A stretch of DNA of 56,869 nt from positions 1-56,869 of the forward strand of contig JBGFRC010000026.1 in the NCBI GenBank assembly GCA_041695325.1. The letters are read 5' to 3'. This document shows, one piece after another, positions 41,000 to 49,212 of this stretch. The notes beneath the pieces were generated by a model that searched no databases, had not been told where the DNA came from, and was given only the letters and a program-made list of their open reading frames with translations. This DNA is from SURF-13 sp041695325 (GTDB taxonomy: Bacteria > Pseudomonadota > Gammaproteobacteria > SURF-13). The position numbers were made by a program, and so were the translations under genes. Position 1 is the stretch's first letter, and every line of letters begins with the position of its first letter.

Positions 41000-41487
41000 T
41001 CAGGCTACTTCATATTTGCCTTGCAACGCCTTGAGATTGGGCGGGTTGTACTGAATGCGGTATTTTTTCCTGCCTCCGCGCTCGGCGATTACGCTGTAGG
41101 TTTCCGCGCTTTGCTGCAGGGCGAACACCGATTCGTGAAGCAGGGTGTTGATAAACCCTGTTTATCAACACCCTGCGGTGCGGTGCAGGGAAGAGCGTAG
41201 CGAAGGGTTCCACCGCCATTTTTCAAACACGGAAGTGTTTGAAAAATGAAGCAAAGCAAAAATCGCATTTTTGCTTTGCGTGGTTGATAAAGTCCAGGAT
41301 GGACTTTATCAACACCCTGTTAGCGGCTTTCGCGCGCCGGGTTTGCCGTCCTCCAGCACATGAATGGCGCGGATGTCTTTACTTGCAGCCCAAGCCGTGA
41401 AAATGAAAGTGATGTCCTTGCTCCGGCGGCGGGCTGGCAGGCGGCGAGGAAAACGCCGGCGCACATCATCATCAACAAGCGCAACAC
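41000..41487 (-). pseudogene. Small lipoprotein gene split by repeat copy 5
   Basis: Reading the minus strand, GTG 41487 opens a lipoprotein signal (MLRLLMMMCAGVFLAACQPA, lipobox LAAC). In the next frame comes SKDITFIFTAWAASKDIRAI and HVLEDGKPGARKP. The repeat (41139-41324) then interrupts. Beyond it the frame resumes LHESVFALQQSAETYSVIAE ... LQGKYEVA and stops at 41000. Removing the repeat with one AGC rejoins KPL-HESV in frame. A further single-base shift separates the signal peptide from the body. The intact product would be about 95 residues; family not recognised. Confidence 0.65.
41139..41324 (+). repeat. Multi-hairpin repeat, copy 5 (subfamily I), inserted in a gene
   Basis: Same five-stem structure as copy 2, with a longer H2 loop (CAGGGAAGAGCGTAGCGAAG). 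AGC occurs at both borders (41139-41141 and 41322-41324), and its removal restores the reading frame of the interrupted lipoprotein. Nearly identical over its whole length to copy 7, 3.2 kb away. Confidence 0.92.
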
Positions 41488-41641
41488 GGCACCGTTGCGA
41501 TGATGAGCACTCTGCCAACCAGCGATGGCAAATCGGACTCTTGGGGCATGGGCAAATTCACCTGAGTTCTGCCGCTATCCGCCGCCGAACGCAACCAGCC
41601 CCTGTGCGCGGACATCAACCCTGCGATGAGTTTCTCTCAGG
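41488..41641. other. No recognisable gene between the split lipoprotein and hemW
   Basis: About 150 bases with no frame resembling a known protein and no clear hairpin. It probably holds the promoter of the split lipoprotein and 3' sequence after hemW. Confidence 0.4.
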
Positions 41642-42841
41642 TCATGATGCGGTGGCGGTCAACGGCTTGGTCGGATGCGGCAAAAACAACGCGATCAAGT
41701 CGTTGAGGTAACGCTGTCCGTGCGCGGTGGGACGCACGCCCTGCACGTCCCACTCGATCAAGCCGCGCGCCTCGGCCTGCTTGAGCGGCGGCTCGATGAT
41801 GGAAAGCGGCAGGCCGGTGCGTTCGGTGAACAGGCGCAGCGGCACACCTTCCGTCAGGCGCAGGGCGTTGAGCATGAATTCAAACGCGGCGTCGGTGGGG
41901 GTGAGCGCGTTTTCTCCGCCAATGCGCGCCGTCGTTGCTGCCTTGTCCATATAATCAGACGGCTGTTTGAGTTTCCACATGCGGATAATGGTTTGTTGCC
42001 GCGCGTCGGTGATTTTAGCGTGCGCGCCCGCGCCTATCCCCAGGTAATCGCCGAATTGCCAGTAGTTGAGATTGTGTTTGCAGCGCGCGCCTTTGCGCGC
42101 GTAGGCCGAGACTTCGTAATGTTCATAACCGTGTTCGGCGAGCCGCGTTTGACATTGGGTTTGCATGTCCCAGATCAGATCATCGTCCGGCAGCGGCGGC
42201 GGGTGCCGGTGGAACCAGGTGTTGGGCTCAACAGCGAGCTGGTAGTGCGAGAGATGGGTGGGCTCCAGGGCGAAGGCGGTGCGTAAATCTTCCAGCGCAT
42301 CGTTTAACGATTGCCCCGGCAGACCGTACATCAGGTCCAGATTGAAGTTGTCAAACCCCGCCTCGTGCGCGCACTCGGCGGCGCGGATGGCTTCCATACG
42401 GCCGTGGATACGGCCCAGATGCCTTAAACTTTCATCGTTAAAGCTTTGCACGCCGATGGACAGACGATTGACGCCGAGGGCGCGGAACTCCTTGAACTTC
42501 ACGTACTCGCTGCTGCCGGGATTGGCCTCCAGCGTGATTTCGGCATCGGGCCGGATGGGGAGACGCGCGCGCAGCGCGGAAAACAACCCATCCAGCGCCT
42601 CAGGCGAAAACAAGCTGGGGGTGCCGCCGCCGATGAATACGGAAACCACCGGCCGGCCCCAGACGCGCGGCAAGTCCTGCTCCAGATCGGCGATGAGCGC
42701 GCGCGCGTAACGGCGCTCGTCGAAACCTCCGCGTTTTTCGTGCGAGTTGAAATCGCAGTACGGACACTTACGCTCGCACCAGGGAAGGTGGATGTAGAGC
42801 GACAGCGGCGGCAAAGCAGAAAACTTAAACAGCGGACTCAT
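41642..42841 (-). CDS. hemW: HemW, radical-SAM haem chaperone-like protein
   Basis: A 399-residue radical SAM protein of the HemW group (formerly called oxygen-independent coproporphyrinogen oxidase-like). It begins LSLYIHLPWCERKCPYCDFNSH with the CxxxCxxC cluster motif, then FIGGGTPSLF, GVNRLSIGVQSFN and the C-terminal HemN-like domain. Start ATG 42841 overlaps rdgB by 17 bases, the typical rdgB-hemW pairing. The longer open frame upstream is a shadow of rdgB. HemW-type haem trafficking would serve the nearby cytochromes. Confidence 0.95.
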   Translation of the reverse strand: MSPLFKFSALPPLSLYIHLPWCERKCPYCDFNSHEKRGGFDERRYARALIADLEQDLPRVWGRPVVSVFIGGGTPSLFSPEALDGLFSALRARLPIRPDAEITLEANPGSSEYVKFKEFRALGVNRLSIGVQSFNDESLRHLGRIHGRMEAIRAAECAHEAGFDNFNLDLMYGLPGQSLNDALEDLRTAFALEPTHLSHYQLAVEPNTWFHRHPPPLPDDDLIWDMQTQCQTRLAEHGYEHYEVSAYARKGARCKHNLNYWQFGDYLGIGAGAHAKITDARQQTIIRMWKLKQPSDYMDKAATTARIGGENALTPTDAAFEFMLNALRLTEGVPLRLFTERTGLPLSIIEPPLKQAEARGLIEWDVQGVRPTAHGQRYLNDLIALFLPHPTKPLTATAS

Positions 42842-43451
42842 GCGCAACGGCGATTTGCAAGGCTTCCAGCATTTTCTTGAGCGCCTGCGCGCGATGGCTG
42901 AGGCGGTTTTTGACTTCGGGCGGCAGCTCGGCGGAGGAGCAGCCGTGGCTGGGGACGAAGAACACCGGGTCGTAACCGAAGCCGTATTCGCCCCGGGCTT
43001 CAAACAGGATGCGGCCCTCCCACACGCCCTGGCAAATGACGGGCGCGGGGTCGAGCGCGTGGCGCATGTACACCATGACGCACACGAAGCGCGCGCCGCG
43101 TTGCGCTTCCGGCACCTCGCTGAGATCGCGCAGCAATTTTTCCAGATTGGCCCAGTCGGACGCGCCCTTGCCCGCATAGCGCGCGGAATAGATGCCGGGC
43201 GCGCCGTGCAGGGCGTCCACTTCCAGGCCGGAGTCGTCGGCCAGCGCGGGCAGGCTGGTGTGACCGGCGGCGTGGCGCGCCTTGATGATGGCGTTTTCGA
43301 CGAAGGTGAGGCCGGTCTCTTCCGCGTCCGGCACGTTGAACTGCGATTGCGGCACGATTTCCGCCAAACCGCCGATCAGCGCCTGAATCTCCAGCACCTT
43401 GCCGGGGTTGCTGCTCGCCAGCACGATTTTAGCGGGATGCTGAATAGTCAC
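42825..43451 (-). CDS. rdgB: RdgB/HAM1 non-canonical purine NTP pyrophosphatase
   Basis: Removes ITP, dITP and XTP from nucleotide pools. The 208-residue protein has the signature IVLASSNPGKVLEI, FVENAIIKARHAA, ALADDSGLEVDAL and GEYGFGYDPVFF. I take GTG 43451 (MTIQHPAKIVLASSN); no strong Shine-Dalgarno is visible. Upstream, repeat copy 6 separates it from rph, and downstream it overlaps hemW. Confidence 0.95.
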   Translation of the reverse strand: MTIQHPAKIVLASSNPGKVLEIQALIGGLAEIVPQSQFNVPDAEETGLTFVENAIIKARHAAGHTSLPALADDSGLEVDALHGAPGIYSARYAGKGASDWANLEKLLRDLSEVPEAQRGARFVCVMVYMRHALDPAPVICQGVWEGRILFEARGEYGFGYDPVFFVPSHGCSSAELPPEVKNRLSHRAQALKKMLEALQIAVAHESAV

Positions 43452-43465
43452 TTTGTTCAGGATCC

Positions 43466-43598
43466 CGCTAACCCGGTGCAAGGATGCACCGGCATTTTTT
43501 AAACGTTTGCGGCGTTTGAAAAATGGAGCAAAGCAAAAACCACGCTTTTTGCTTTGCGTGTTGGGAAAGTCCATGGAAGGGCTTTCCCAACATTCTAT
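43466..43598 (+). repeat. Multi-hairpin repeat, copy 6 (divergent subfamily, H1 missing)
   Basis: Contains CCGGTGCA/TGCACCGG around AGGA, a decayed H3 (TTTTTTAAACG...CGTTTGAAAAA), the H4 stem GCAAAGCAAAAA/TTTTTGCTTTGC, and the terminal stem GTTGGGAAAG/CTTTCCCAAC. The last pair is a coordinated change relative to the other subfamilies. Lies between rph and rdgB, and its right end overlaps the rph TAG stop (43595-43597). Confidence 0.85.
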
Positions 43599-44314
43599 TG
43601 GCCGGCAAGCGCTTCCCTTTGTCTCTGGATGACATTCTGAATGCCGGCGCGCGCCAGGGCGAGCATCGCGGCCATCTCCTGGTCGCTGAACGGATGACCC
43701 TCGGCGGTGCCCTGGATTTCAATGTAGCCGCCCGCGTCGTTCATCACCACGTTCATGTCGGTTTCACAGGTGGAGTCCTCGGCGTAGTCCAGGTCCAGCA
43801 CTGGCGTGGCTTGATAAATACCCACCGAGATGGAGGCGACCAGCGCGCGCAGCGGGTTGCGCGTGACTATACCCAGATGCTGCAAACCGGCAAGCGCATC
43901 GTGCAGCGCGATGCAGCCGCCGCTGATGGAGGCGCAGCGCGTGCCGCCATCGGCCTGAATCACGTCGCAGTCCACGGTGATGGTGCGCTCGCCCAGCGCG
44001 GCGAGGTCCACCACCGCGCGCAGGGAGCGGCCGATCAGGCGCTGGATCTCCAGCGTGCGTCCGCCTTGTCTGCCTTGCGCAGCCTCGCGCGCGGTACGCT
44101 TGCCGGTGGCGCGCGGCAGCATGCCGTATTCGGCGGTCACCCAGCCCTGGCCCTTGCCCTTCAAAAACGGCGGCACCTTGTCGTCCACCGAAGCGGTGCA
44201 GATCACCCGGGTGTCGCCCACCTCCACCAGCACCGAGCCTTCGGCGTGCTTGGTGTAGCGGCGCGTGTAGCGGATGGGGCGTAATTGATCGGGGGCGCGA
44301 GCGCTGGGACGCAT
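43595..44314 (-). CDS. rph: Ribonuclease PH
   Basis: Phosphorolytic 3' exoribonuclease that trims tRNA 3' ends. The 239-residue length and motifs are standard: MRPSARAPDQLRPI, VICTASVDDKVPPFLKG, GWVTAEYGMLPRATGKR and DCDVIQADGGTRCASI. Divergent from yicC, as in many gammaproteobacteria, and upstream of rdgB and hemW. Confidence 0.97.
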   Translation of the reverse strand: MRPSARAPDQLRPIRYTRRYTKHAEGSVLVEVGDTRVICTASVDDKVPPFLKGKGQGWVTAEYGMLPRATGKRTAREAAQGRQGGRTLEIQRLIGRSLRAVVDLAALGERTITVDCDVIQADGGTRCASISGGCIALHDALAGLQHLGIVTRNPLRALVASISVGIYQATPVLDLDYAEDSTCETDMNVVMNDAGGYIEIQGTAEGHPFSDQEMAAMLALARAGIQNVIQRQREALAGQ

Positions 44315-44397
44315 GATAAAAACTTCTAAAAAGAGAATAGTTTAACACAGGCATGCTGGCGCATCGCTTGCGCGCGTGCGCCAATCCACCTAGTATG

Positions 44398-44583
44398 TAG
44401 CAGGGTGTTGATAAACCCTGTTTATCAACACCCTGCGGTGCGGTGCAGGGAAGAGCGTAGCGAAGGGTTCCACCGCCATTTTTCAAACACGGAAGTGTTT
44501 GAAAAATGAAGCAAAGCAAAAATCGCATTTTTGCTTTGCGTGGTTGATAAAGTCCAGGATGGACTTTATCAACACCCTGGTAG
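44398..44583 (+). repeat. Multi-hairpin repeat, copy 7 (subfamily I)
   Basis: By eye, identical to copy 5 from AGCAGGGTG to the final CCCTG, differing only at the outermost border (GGTAG instead of GTTAG). It lies in the 338-base rph/yicC intergenic region, about 70 bases upstream of yicC. Confidence 0.92.
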
Positions 44584-44587
44584 GGCC

Positions 44588-44625
44588 GAATCCTTCGCTA
44601 AGCTCAGGACAGGCTTATTCGGCCT
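44588..44625. repeat. Short REP-like palindrome before yicC
   Basis: AGGCCGAAT-type outer arms (GCCGAAT at 44585-44591 and ATTCGGC at 44617-44623) enclose the short repeat CCTTCGCTAAGCTCAGGACA plus GGCTTA. This directly follows repeat copy 7 and may fold as one hairpin upstream of yicC. Confidence 0.6.
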
Positions 44626-44652
44626 GAACTTTTTCAAGGCATTAACAACGAC

Positions 44653-45573
44653 GTGATCGCCAGCATGACCGCCTTTGCGCGGCAGCAACAGCAGACCGAA
44701 TGGGGCAGCCTGTGCTGGGAGCTGCGTTCGATCAATCACCGCTTTCTGGAGGTCAGCCCGCGCCTGCCGGAGGAGCTGCGCGCGCTGGAGCCGGAGCTGC
44801 GCGAGCGCGCCGGCGCGCGCATCAAGCGCGGCAAGCTGGATTGCACCTTGCGCCTGCAAACCGATCCGGTCAAGGCGGCGCAAAAGCTGCATATCAATCC
44901 GGATGCGGTAACCGCACTGGCGCGCGCGTGCAATGAAGTGGCCGGGATAATGGGGGCAGGCGCACCGTCCGGCGCGGTCGCTCCCGGCATTCTGCCTCCC
45001 GCGACACTAGCACATCCCTGTGCATCGCTGGAGGTGTTGCGCTGGCCGGGCGTGGTGCAAACGGCTGAGATCGCCCAGGAACAACTGGGCGCGCAGGCGC
45101 TGGCCCTGTTCGATGCCGCATTGAAGGAGCTGGTGAGCACGCGCGAGCGCGAAGGGACCAGGCTTGCCGCGTTTCTGGAGCAGCGCCGCGCCGACATGCA
45201 ACAGGTGATCGCACAGGTGCGCGAACAACTGCCGCGCATCCAGACCGAGCAGCGCGTCAAGCTCACGCAGCGCTTGCTGGAGCTCAAGGCCGGTTTTGAC
45301 CCGGCGCGCATCGAGCAGGAAATGCTGATGCTGCTGCAAAAGATGGACGTGGAAGAAGAGATTGCCCGCCTTGAGGCGCATCTGGAGGAGATGGCGCGCG
45401 TCATGAACGAGCAAGGGCCGGGAGGCAGGCGCCTGGATTTCCTGATGCAGGAGCTGGGGCGCGAGGCCAACACCCTGGGCTCCAAATCCGTGGACCTCTC
45501 CACCACGCGCGCCTCGATCGAGCTCAAGGTGCTGATCGAGCAGGCGCGCGAACAGATTCAAAACATCGAATGA
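44653..45573 (+). CDS. yicC: YicC-family endoribonuclease
   Basis: A 306-residue YicC protein. It has the conserved N-terminal SMTAFAR, ELRSINHRFLE, and the C-terminal IEQEMLMLLQKMDVEEEIARL and RLDFLMQELGREANT segments of DUF1732. YicC proteins have been reported as endoribonucleases acting on small RNAs. GTG 44653 aligns with the usual family start; ATG 44665 is the alternative. Overlaps gmk by 4 bases. Confidence 0.94.
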   Translation: MIASMTAFARQQQQTEWGSLCWELRSINHRFLEVSPRLPEELRALEPELRERAGARIKRGKLDCTLRLQTDPVKAAQKLHINPDAVTALARACNEVAGIMGAGAPSGAVAPGILPPATLAHPCASLEVLRWPGVVQTAEIAQEQLGAQALALFDAALKELVSTREREGTRLAAFLEQRRADMQQVIAQVREQLPRIQTEQRVKLTQRLLELKAGFDPARIEQEMLMLLQKMDVEEEIARLEAHLEEMARVMNEQGPGGRRLDFLMQELGREANTLGSKSVDLSTTRASIELKVLIEQAREQIQNIE

Positions 45574-46181
45574 CCGGCACGCTCTACATCGTCGCCGCGC
45601 CCTCCGGGGCGGGGAAATCGAGTCTGGTGCAGACGCTCATCAAGACCACGCCCAATCTCGCCACCTCGATTTCCTGCACCACGCGCCCCATGCGCCACGG
45701 CGAGCAGGACGGTGTGCATTATCATTTCATCGCCGATGCGGATTTTTCCGCGCGCCTCACGCAAGGCGACTTTCTGGAGCACGCCGTGGTGTTCGGCCAT
45801 CGCTACGGCACCTCGCGCTCATTTGTGGAGGAGCGCCTGCGCCAGGGCCTGGACGTGATCCTCACCATAGACTGGCAGGGCGCACGCAGCGTCCGCAGGG
45901 CGCAGCCGGATTGCGTCAGCATTTTCATCCTGCCGCCCTCGCGCAAGGCGCTGCGCGAGCGGCTCGCGGCCCGCGGCCAGGACAGCCCGGACACCATCGA
46001 GCAGCGCATGGCGGCCGCGCGCGATGAGATCGCCCATTACACCGAGTTCGATTATCTGGTGCTGAACGACGACTTCGAGAGCGCGCTTGCCGACTTGCAG
46101 GCCGTCATCCGCGCGCGGCGCCTCTCCCGCGCGGCGCAAGCCGAAAAGATGCGGGCGCTGTTGCAGGAACTGTTGGCCTGA
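45570..46181 (+). CDS. gmk: Guanylate kinase
   Basis: Phosphorylates GMP to GDP. The 203-residue protein has the P-loop APSGAGKSSLV, the GMP-binding SCTTRPMRHGEQDGVHYHF and ILTIDWQGA. Its ATG overlaps the yicC stop (ATGA). The gmk-rpoZ-spoT order links guanine nucleotide and ppGpp metabolism and is widely conserved. Confidence 0.97.
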   Translation: MTGTLYIVAAPSGAGKSSLVQTLIKTTPNLATSISCTTRPMRHGEQDGVHYHFIADADFSARLTQGDFLEHAVVFGHRYGTSRSFVEERLRQGLDVILTIDWQGARSVRRAQPDCVSIFILPPSRKALRERLAARGQDSPDTIEQRMAAARDEIAHYTEFDYLVLNDDFESALADLQAVIRARRLSRAAQAEKMRALLQELLA

Positions 46182-46201
46182 CGCCCGGGTTTGCGTTAGA
46201 C

Positions 46202-46207
46202 TATAAT
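46202..46207 (+). promoter_or_regulatory. -10 box for rpoZ-spoT
   Basis: A perfect TATAAT lies 29 bases before the rpoZ ATG in the 55-base gap after gmk. A weak CTGACG about 19 bases upstream could serve as -35. This suggests an extra promoter for rpoZ and spoT within the yicC-gmk operon. Confidence 0.5.
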
Positions 46208-46236
46208 GTTCTATTCATCGCACGCAGGGCACGCTT

Positions 46237-46497
46237 ATGGCACGCATCACAGTGGAAGATTGTCTGGACAAGGTAGATAACCGCTTTCAGCTGGTGTTGA
46301 TCGCCGCCCGGCGCGCGCGCCAGCTGGCGCGCGGCGCGCAGCCGCACATCCCGTGGGAGCAGGACAAGCCCACCGTGCTGGCGCTGCGCGAAATCGCACA
46401 CGGCCTGGTGGGGCCCTCCATCCTCAATGAGGAAGTCCCCGAGCTCAAATCCGCCGAGCCGCCGCCCCCCGCGGCGGAGTGGCCTGAGGACGAATAG
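46237..46497 (+). CDS. rpoZ: RNA polymerase omega subunit
   Basis: An 86-residue omega subunit: MARITVEDCLDKVDNRFQLV, VLIAARRARQLARGA, and the AxREIA segment (LALREIAHGLV). Omega forms part of the ppGpp site on RNA polymerase, and its gene sits directly before spoT. C-terminal tail is Pro/Glu-rich. Confidence 0.97.
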   Translation: MARITVEDCLDKVDNRFQLVLIAARRARQLARGAQPHIPWEQDKPTVLALREIAHGLVGPSILNEEVPELKSAEPPPPAAEWPEDE

Positions 46498-46515
46498 GGT
46501 AGCGCGGGGTGGCTG

Positions 46516-48699
46516 ATGTCCGCACCCGCCCCTCATTACCTCGCGCCTGGCCGGACGGGCACGCCGCAGAGCCTGCCTGCGCAGGCAGGCGGCGATCTCA
46601 AGGCCCTGATGGCCGCCTACCTGGAACCCAAACAGGTGGAGCAGGTGCTCAGTGCCTACGAATTCGGCGCGCGGGCGCACGCGGGACAAAAACGCCTCTC
46701 CGGCGAACCTTACATCTATCATCCGCTCGCCGTGGCGCGCATCCTGGCCGAGATGCGCATGGACGCGCAAAGCCTGATGGCCGCGCTGTTGCACGATGTG
46801 ATCGAGGATACGCCCACCGCCAAGGAGCAGATCGCCAAACGGTTCGGGCCGGAGGTGGCGGAGCTGGTGGACGGCGTTTCCAAGCTCACCCAGATCAAAT
46901 TCGAAACGCGCGCCGAGGCGCAGGCGGAGAACTTCCGCAAGATGCTGCTCGCCATGGTGCGCGACATCCGCGTCATCCTGGTGAAGCTCGCCGACCGCCT
47001 GCACAACATGCGCACCGCAAGCGTGCTGCCGCCCGAAAAGCGCCGCCGCGTGGCGCGCGAGACCCTGGAAATCTACGCGCCCATCGCCAACCGGCTGGGC
47101 ATGAACACGCTGCGCATCGAGCTCGAAGACTTGGGGATGGCCGCGCTCCATCCGCTGCGCTATCGCGTGCTCACCGAGGCGGTGAAGAAGGCGCGCGGCA
47201 ACCGCAAGGAGATCGTGCGCAAGATCGGCAACGCCATCAAGCGCCGTCTGCGCGAGGAAGGGCTGGAGGGCGAGGTGCTGGGGCGCGAAAAACACGTGTA
47301 CAGCATCTACCGCAAGATGCTCAACTACTACCGCGCGCAGGGCAAAAAACTTTCCTTCGCCGAGATCACCGACGTCTACGGCTTCCGCATCATCGTAAAC
47401 ACGGTGGACGCCTGCTACCGGGTGCTGGGCGCGGTGCATAACCTGTACAAGCCGGTGCCGGGCAAATTCAAGGACTACGTCGCCATCCCTAAGGCCAACG
47501 GTTATCAATCGCTGCACACCACGCTGTTCGGGCCCTACGGCGTGCCGATCGAGGTGCAGATCCGCACCCGCGACATGGACCGCATGTCCGAGGCCGGCAT
47601 CGCCGCGCACTGGCTGTACAAATCCAAGGAGGCGGGCAGCAGCGCCGAGCAGCGCGCGCACGAGTGGCTGCGCGGGCTGCTGGAAATGCAGATGAACGCC
47701 GGTAACTCGCTCGAATTCCTGGAAAGCGTGAAGATTGATTTGTTCCCGGACGAGGTGTACGTGTTCACCCCTAAGGGCAAAATCATGCAACTGCCGCGCG
47801 GCGCGACGGCGGTGGACTTCGCCTACGCGGTGCACAGCGACGTGGGTAACAGTTGTGTCGCGGCGAAAATAGATCGCCGACTGGCGCCGCTGTCCATGCC
47901 GCTTAGCAACGGCCAATCGGTGGAGATCATCACCTCCAGGCACGCGTACCCCAACCCGGCCTGGCTCAATTTCGTGGTGACCGCCAAGGCGCGCGCCACC
48001 ATCCGCCAGTATTTGAAAAATCTGAAACACGACGAATCGGTGGAACTGGGCAGGCGCTTGCTCGATCAGACCCTGCGCGCCTTCTCCACCTCGCTCGATC
48101 AGATTCCGAGAAAACGCCTGCGCGCACTGCTCGATGAACTGAAGCTCGATACGCTGGAACAATTGCTGGGAGAAATCGGTCTCGGCAACCGCCCGGCGGT
48201 GCTGGCCGCGCGTCACCTGGCGCCGGAGGACGCCAGCGCCAAACCGGGCACCCACGCCCCGCTCGCCATCCAGGGCACCGAGGGCATGGTGGTGACGTAT
48301 GCCAGGTGCTGCCATCCCATCCCCGGCGATCCCATCATCGGCTTCGTCAGCGCCGGGCGCGGCATCGTGATCCACACCGAGAGCTGCAAGAACGTGGCTG
48401 AATTCCGCAACCGCCCTGAGAAATGGATAGACGTGCAGTGGGAGCCAGGCGTGGCGGGCGAATTCTCGGTCGAAATACGCGTCGAGGTAGCCAATCAGCG
48501 CGGCGTACTGGCCAGCGTGGCGGCGGTGATTGCGGAACAGGGCGCGAACGTTGAAAATGTCGGCATCGAGGAGCATGACGGCATGTACACCGCGATCAAT
48601 TTCACTCTCGCCGTGCGCGACCGCCGCCATCTGGCCAACATCATGCGCCGGATACGTCACTTGCCAGTCGTGGTGCGCATTGCGCGTGTCAAATCATAA
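46516..48699 (+). CDS. spoT: Bifunctional (p)ppGpp synthetase/hydrolase SpoT
   Basis: A 727-residue RelA/SpoT protein. The hydrolase HD domain is intact (YIYHPLAVARIL, LLHDVIEDT), so it can degrade ppGpp. The synthetase domain follows (EITDVYGFRIIV, PKANGYQSLHTT), then TGS (VYVFTPKGKIMQLP), a zinc-finger-like stretch (YARCCHPIPGDPIIGF) and a C-terminal ACT domain. Gene order rpoZ-spoT supports SpoT rather than RelA. A 25-residue N-terminal extension precedes the usual start; a start further in is possible. Confidence 0.95.
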   Translation: MSAPAPHYLAPGRTGTPQSLPAQAGGDLKALMAAYLEPKQVEQVLSAYEFGARAHAGQKRLSGEPYIYHPLAVARILAEMRMDAQSLMAALLHDVIEDTPTAKEQIAKRFGPEVAELVDGVSKLTQIKFETRAEAQAENFRKMLLAMVRDIRVILVKLADRLHNMRTASVLPPEKRRRVARETLEIYAPIANRLGMNTLRIELEDLGMAALHPLRYRVLTEAVKKARGNRKEIVRKIGNAIKRRLREEGLEGEVLGREKHVYSIYRKMLNYYRAQGKKLSFAEITDVYGFRIIVNTVDACYRVLGAVHNLYKPVPGKFKDYVAIPKANGYQSLHTTLFGPYGVPIEVQIRTRDMDRMSEAGIAAHWLYKSKEAGSSAEQRAHEWLRGLLEMQMNAGNSLEFLESVKIDLFPDEVYVFTPKGKIMQLPRGATAVDFAYAVHSDVGNSCVAAKIDRRLAPLSMPLSNGQSVEIITSRHAYPNPAWLNFVVTAKARATIRQYLKNLKHDESVELGRRLLDQTLRAFSTSLDQIPRKRLRALLDELKLDTLEQLLGEIGLGNRPAVLAARHLAPEDASAKPGTHAPLAIQGTEGMVVTYARCCHPIPGDPIIGFVSAGRGIVIHTESCKNVAEFRNRPEKWIDVQWEPGVAGEFSVEIRVEVANQRGVLASVAAVIAEQGANVENVGIEEHDGMYTAINFTLAVRDRRHLANIMRRIRHLPVVVRIARVKS

Positions 48700-48746
48700 G
48701 GACGCCATTTGATTTCGCACCGCGCGGAGTGAATCCGCGCGGGCGA

Positions 48747-48778
48747 CCAAAGGGGAGAGTGGCACTACTCCCCTTTGG
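48747..48778. terminator. Hairpin between spoT and ridA
   Basis: CCAAAGGGGAG (48747-48757) pairs exactly with CTCCCCTTTGG (48768-48778) around a 10-base loop. A second small palindrome (GCGCGGA/TCCGCGC, 48722-48740) sits just before it. No T-run follows, so it is either a weak terminator or an mRNA-stabilising element. Confidence 0.5.
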
Positions 48779-48828
48779 AAACCCCAAGGCTTTGTGCCCG
48801 CAGCAAGCTGCGGAGTATGATAATAATC

Positions 48829-49212
48829 ATGAAACGTACAATCACCACAGACAAAGCCCCCCAGGCCATCGGCACCTACTCGCAGGCGGTGCGTGCGGGA
48901 AACACCGTGTATCTCTCCGGCCAGATTCCGCTTGTGCCCTCCAGCATGGAGCTGGCCCAGGGCGACATGCGCGCGCAGATCGCGCAGGTGTTCGATAATC
49001 TCAAGGCGGTGGCGGAAGCGGCGGGCGGCACGCTGGCGCACGTGGTCAAGCTCAACGTCTATCTCACCGATCTCGCCCATTTCCCGCTGGTGAACGAGGT
49101 CATGGCGCGCTACTTCAGCGAACCGTATCCGGCGCGCGCCGCGCTGGGCGTGGCCGCGCTGCCCAAGGGAGCGCAGGTGGAGATGGACGCCATCATGCAC
49201 TTGGGTGACTGA
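48829..49212 (+). CDS. ridA: RidA family reactive enamine/imine deaminase
   Basis: A 127-residue YjgF/YER057c/UK114 protein that hydrolyses reactive enamines such as 2-aminoacrylate. Motifs: APQAIGTYSQAVRAG, VYLSGQIPL, YPARAALGVAALPKGAQVEM with the conserved Arg. ATG 48829 follows GGAG. The earlier in-frame start at 48775 is inside the intergenic hairpin region and is unlikely. Position between spoT and recG is a common gammaproteobacterial order. Confidence 0.95.
   Translation: MKRTITTDKAPQAIGTYSQAVRAGNTVYLSGQIPLVPSSMELAQGDMRAQIAQVFDNLKAVAEAAGGTLAHVVKLNVYLTDLAHFPLVNEVMARYFSEPYPARAALGVAALPKGAQVEMDAIMHLGD

Noticed and set aside
41309..41518. 69-codon minus-strand frame as an intact gene
   Set aside because: Its N-terminus is not protein-like and its C-terminus ends in the repeat. 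It is better read as the middle of the split lipoprotein.
46201..48660. Very long minus-strand open frame (819 codons) opposite rpoZ and spoT
   Set aside because: Both genes beneath it are certain. The frame is a GC-driven mirror of spoT codon usage with no start signal or domain.
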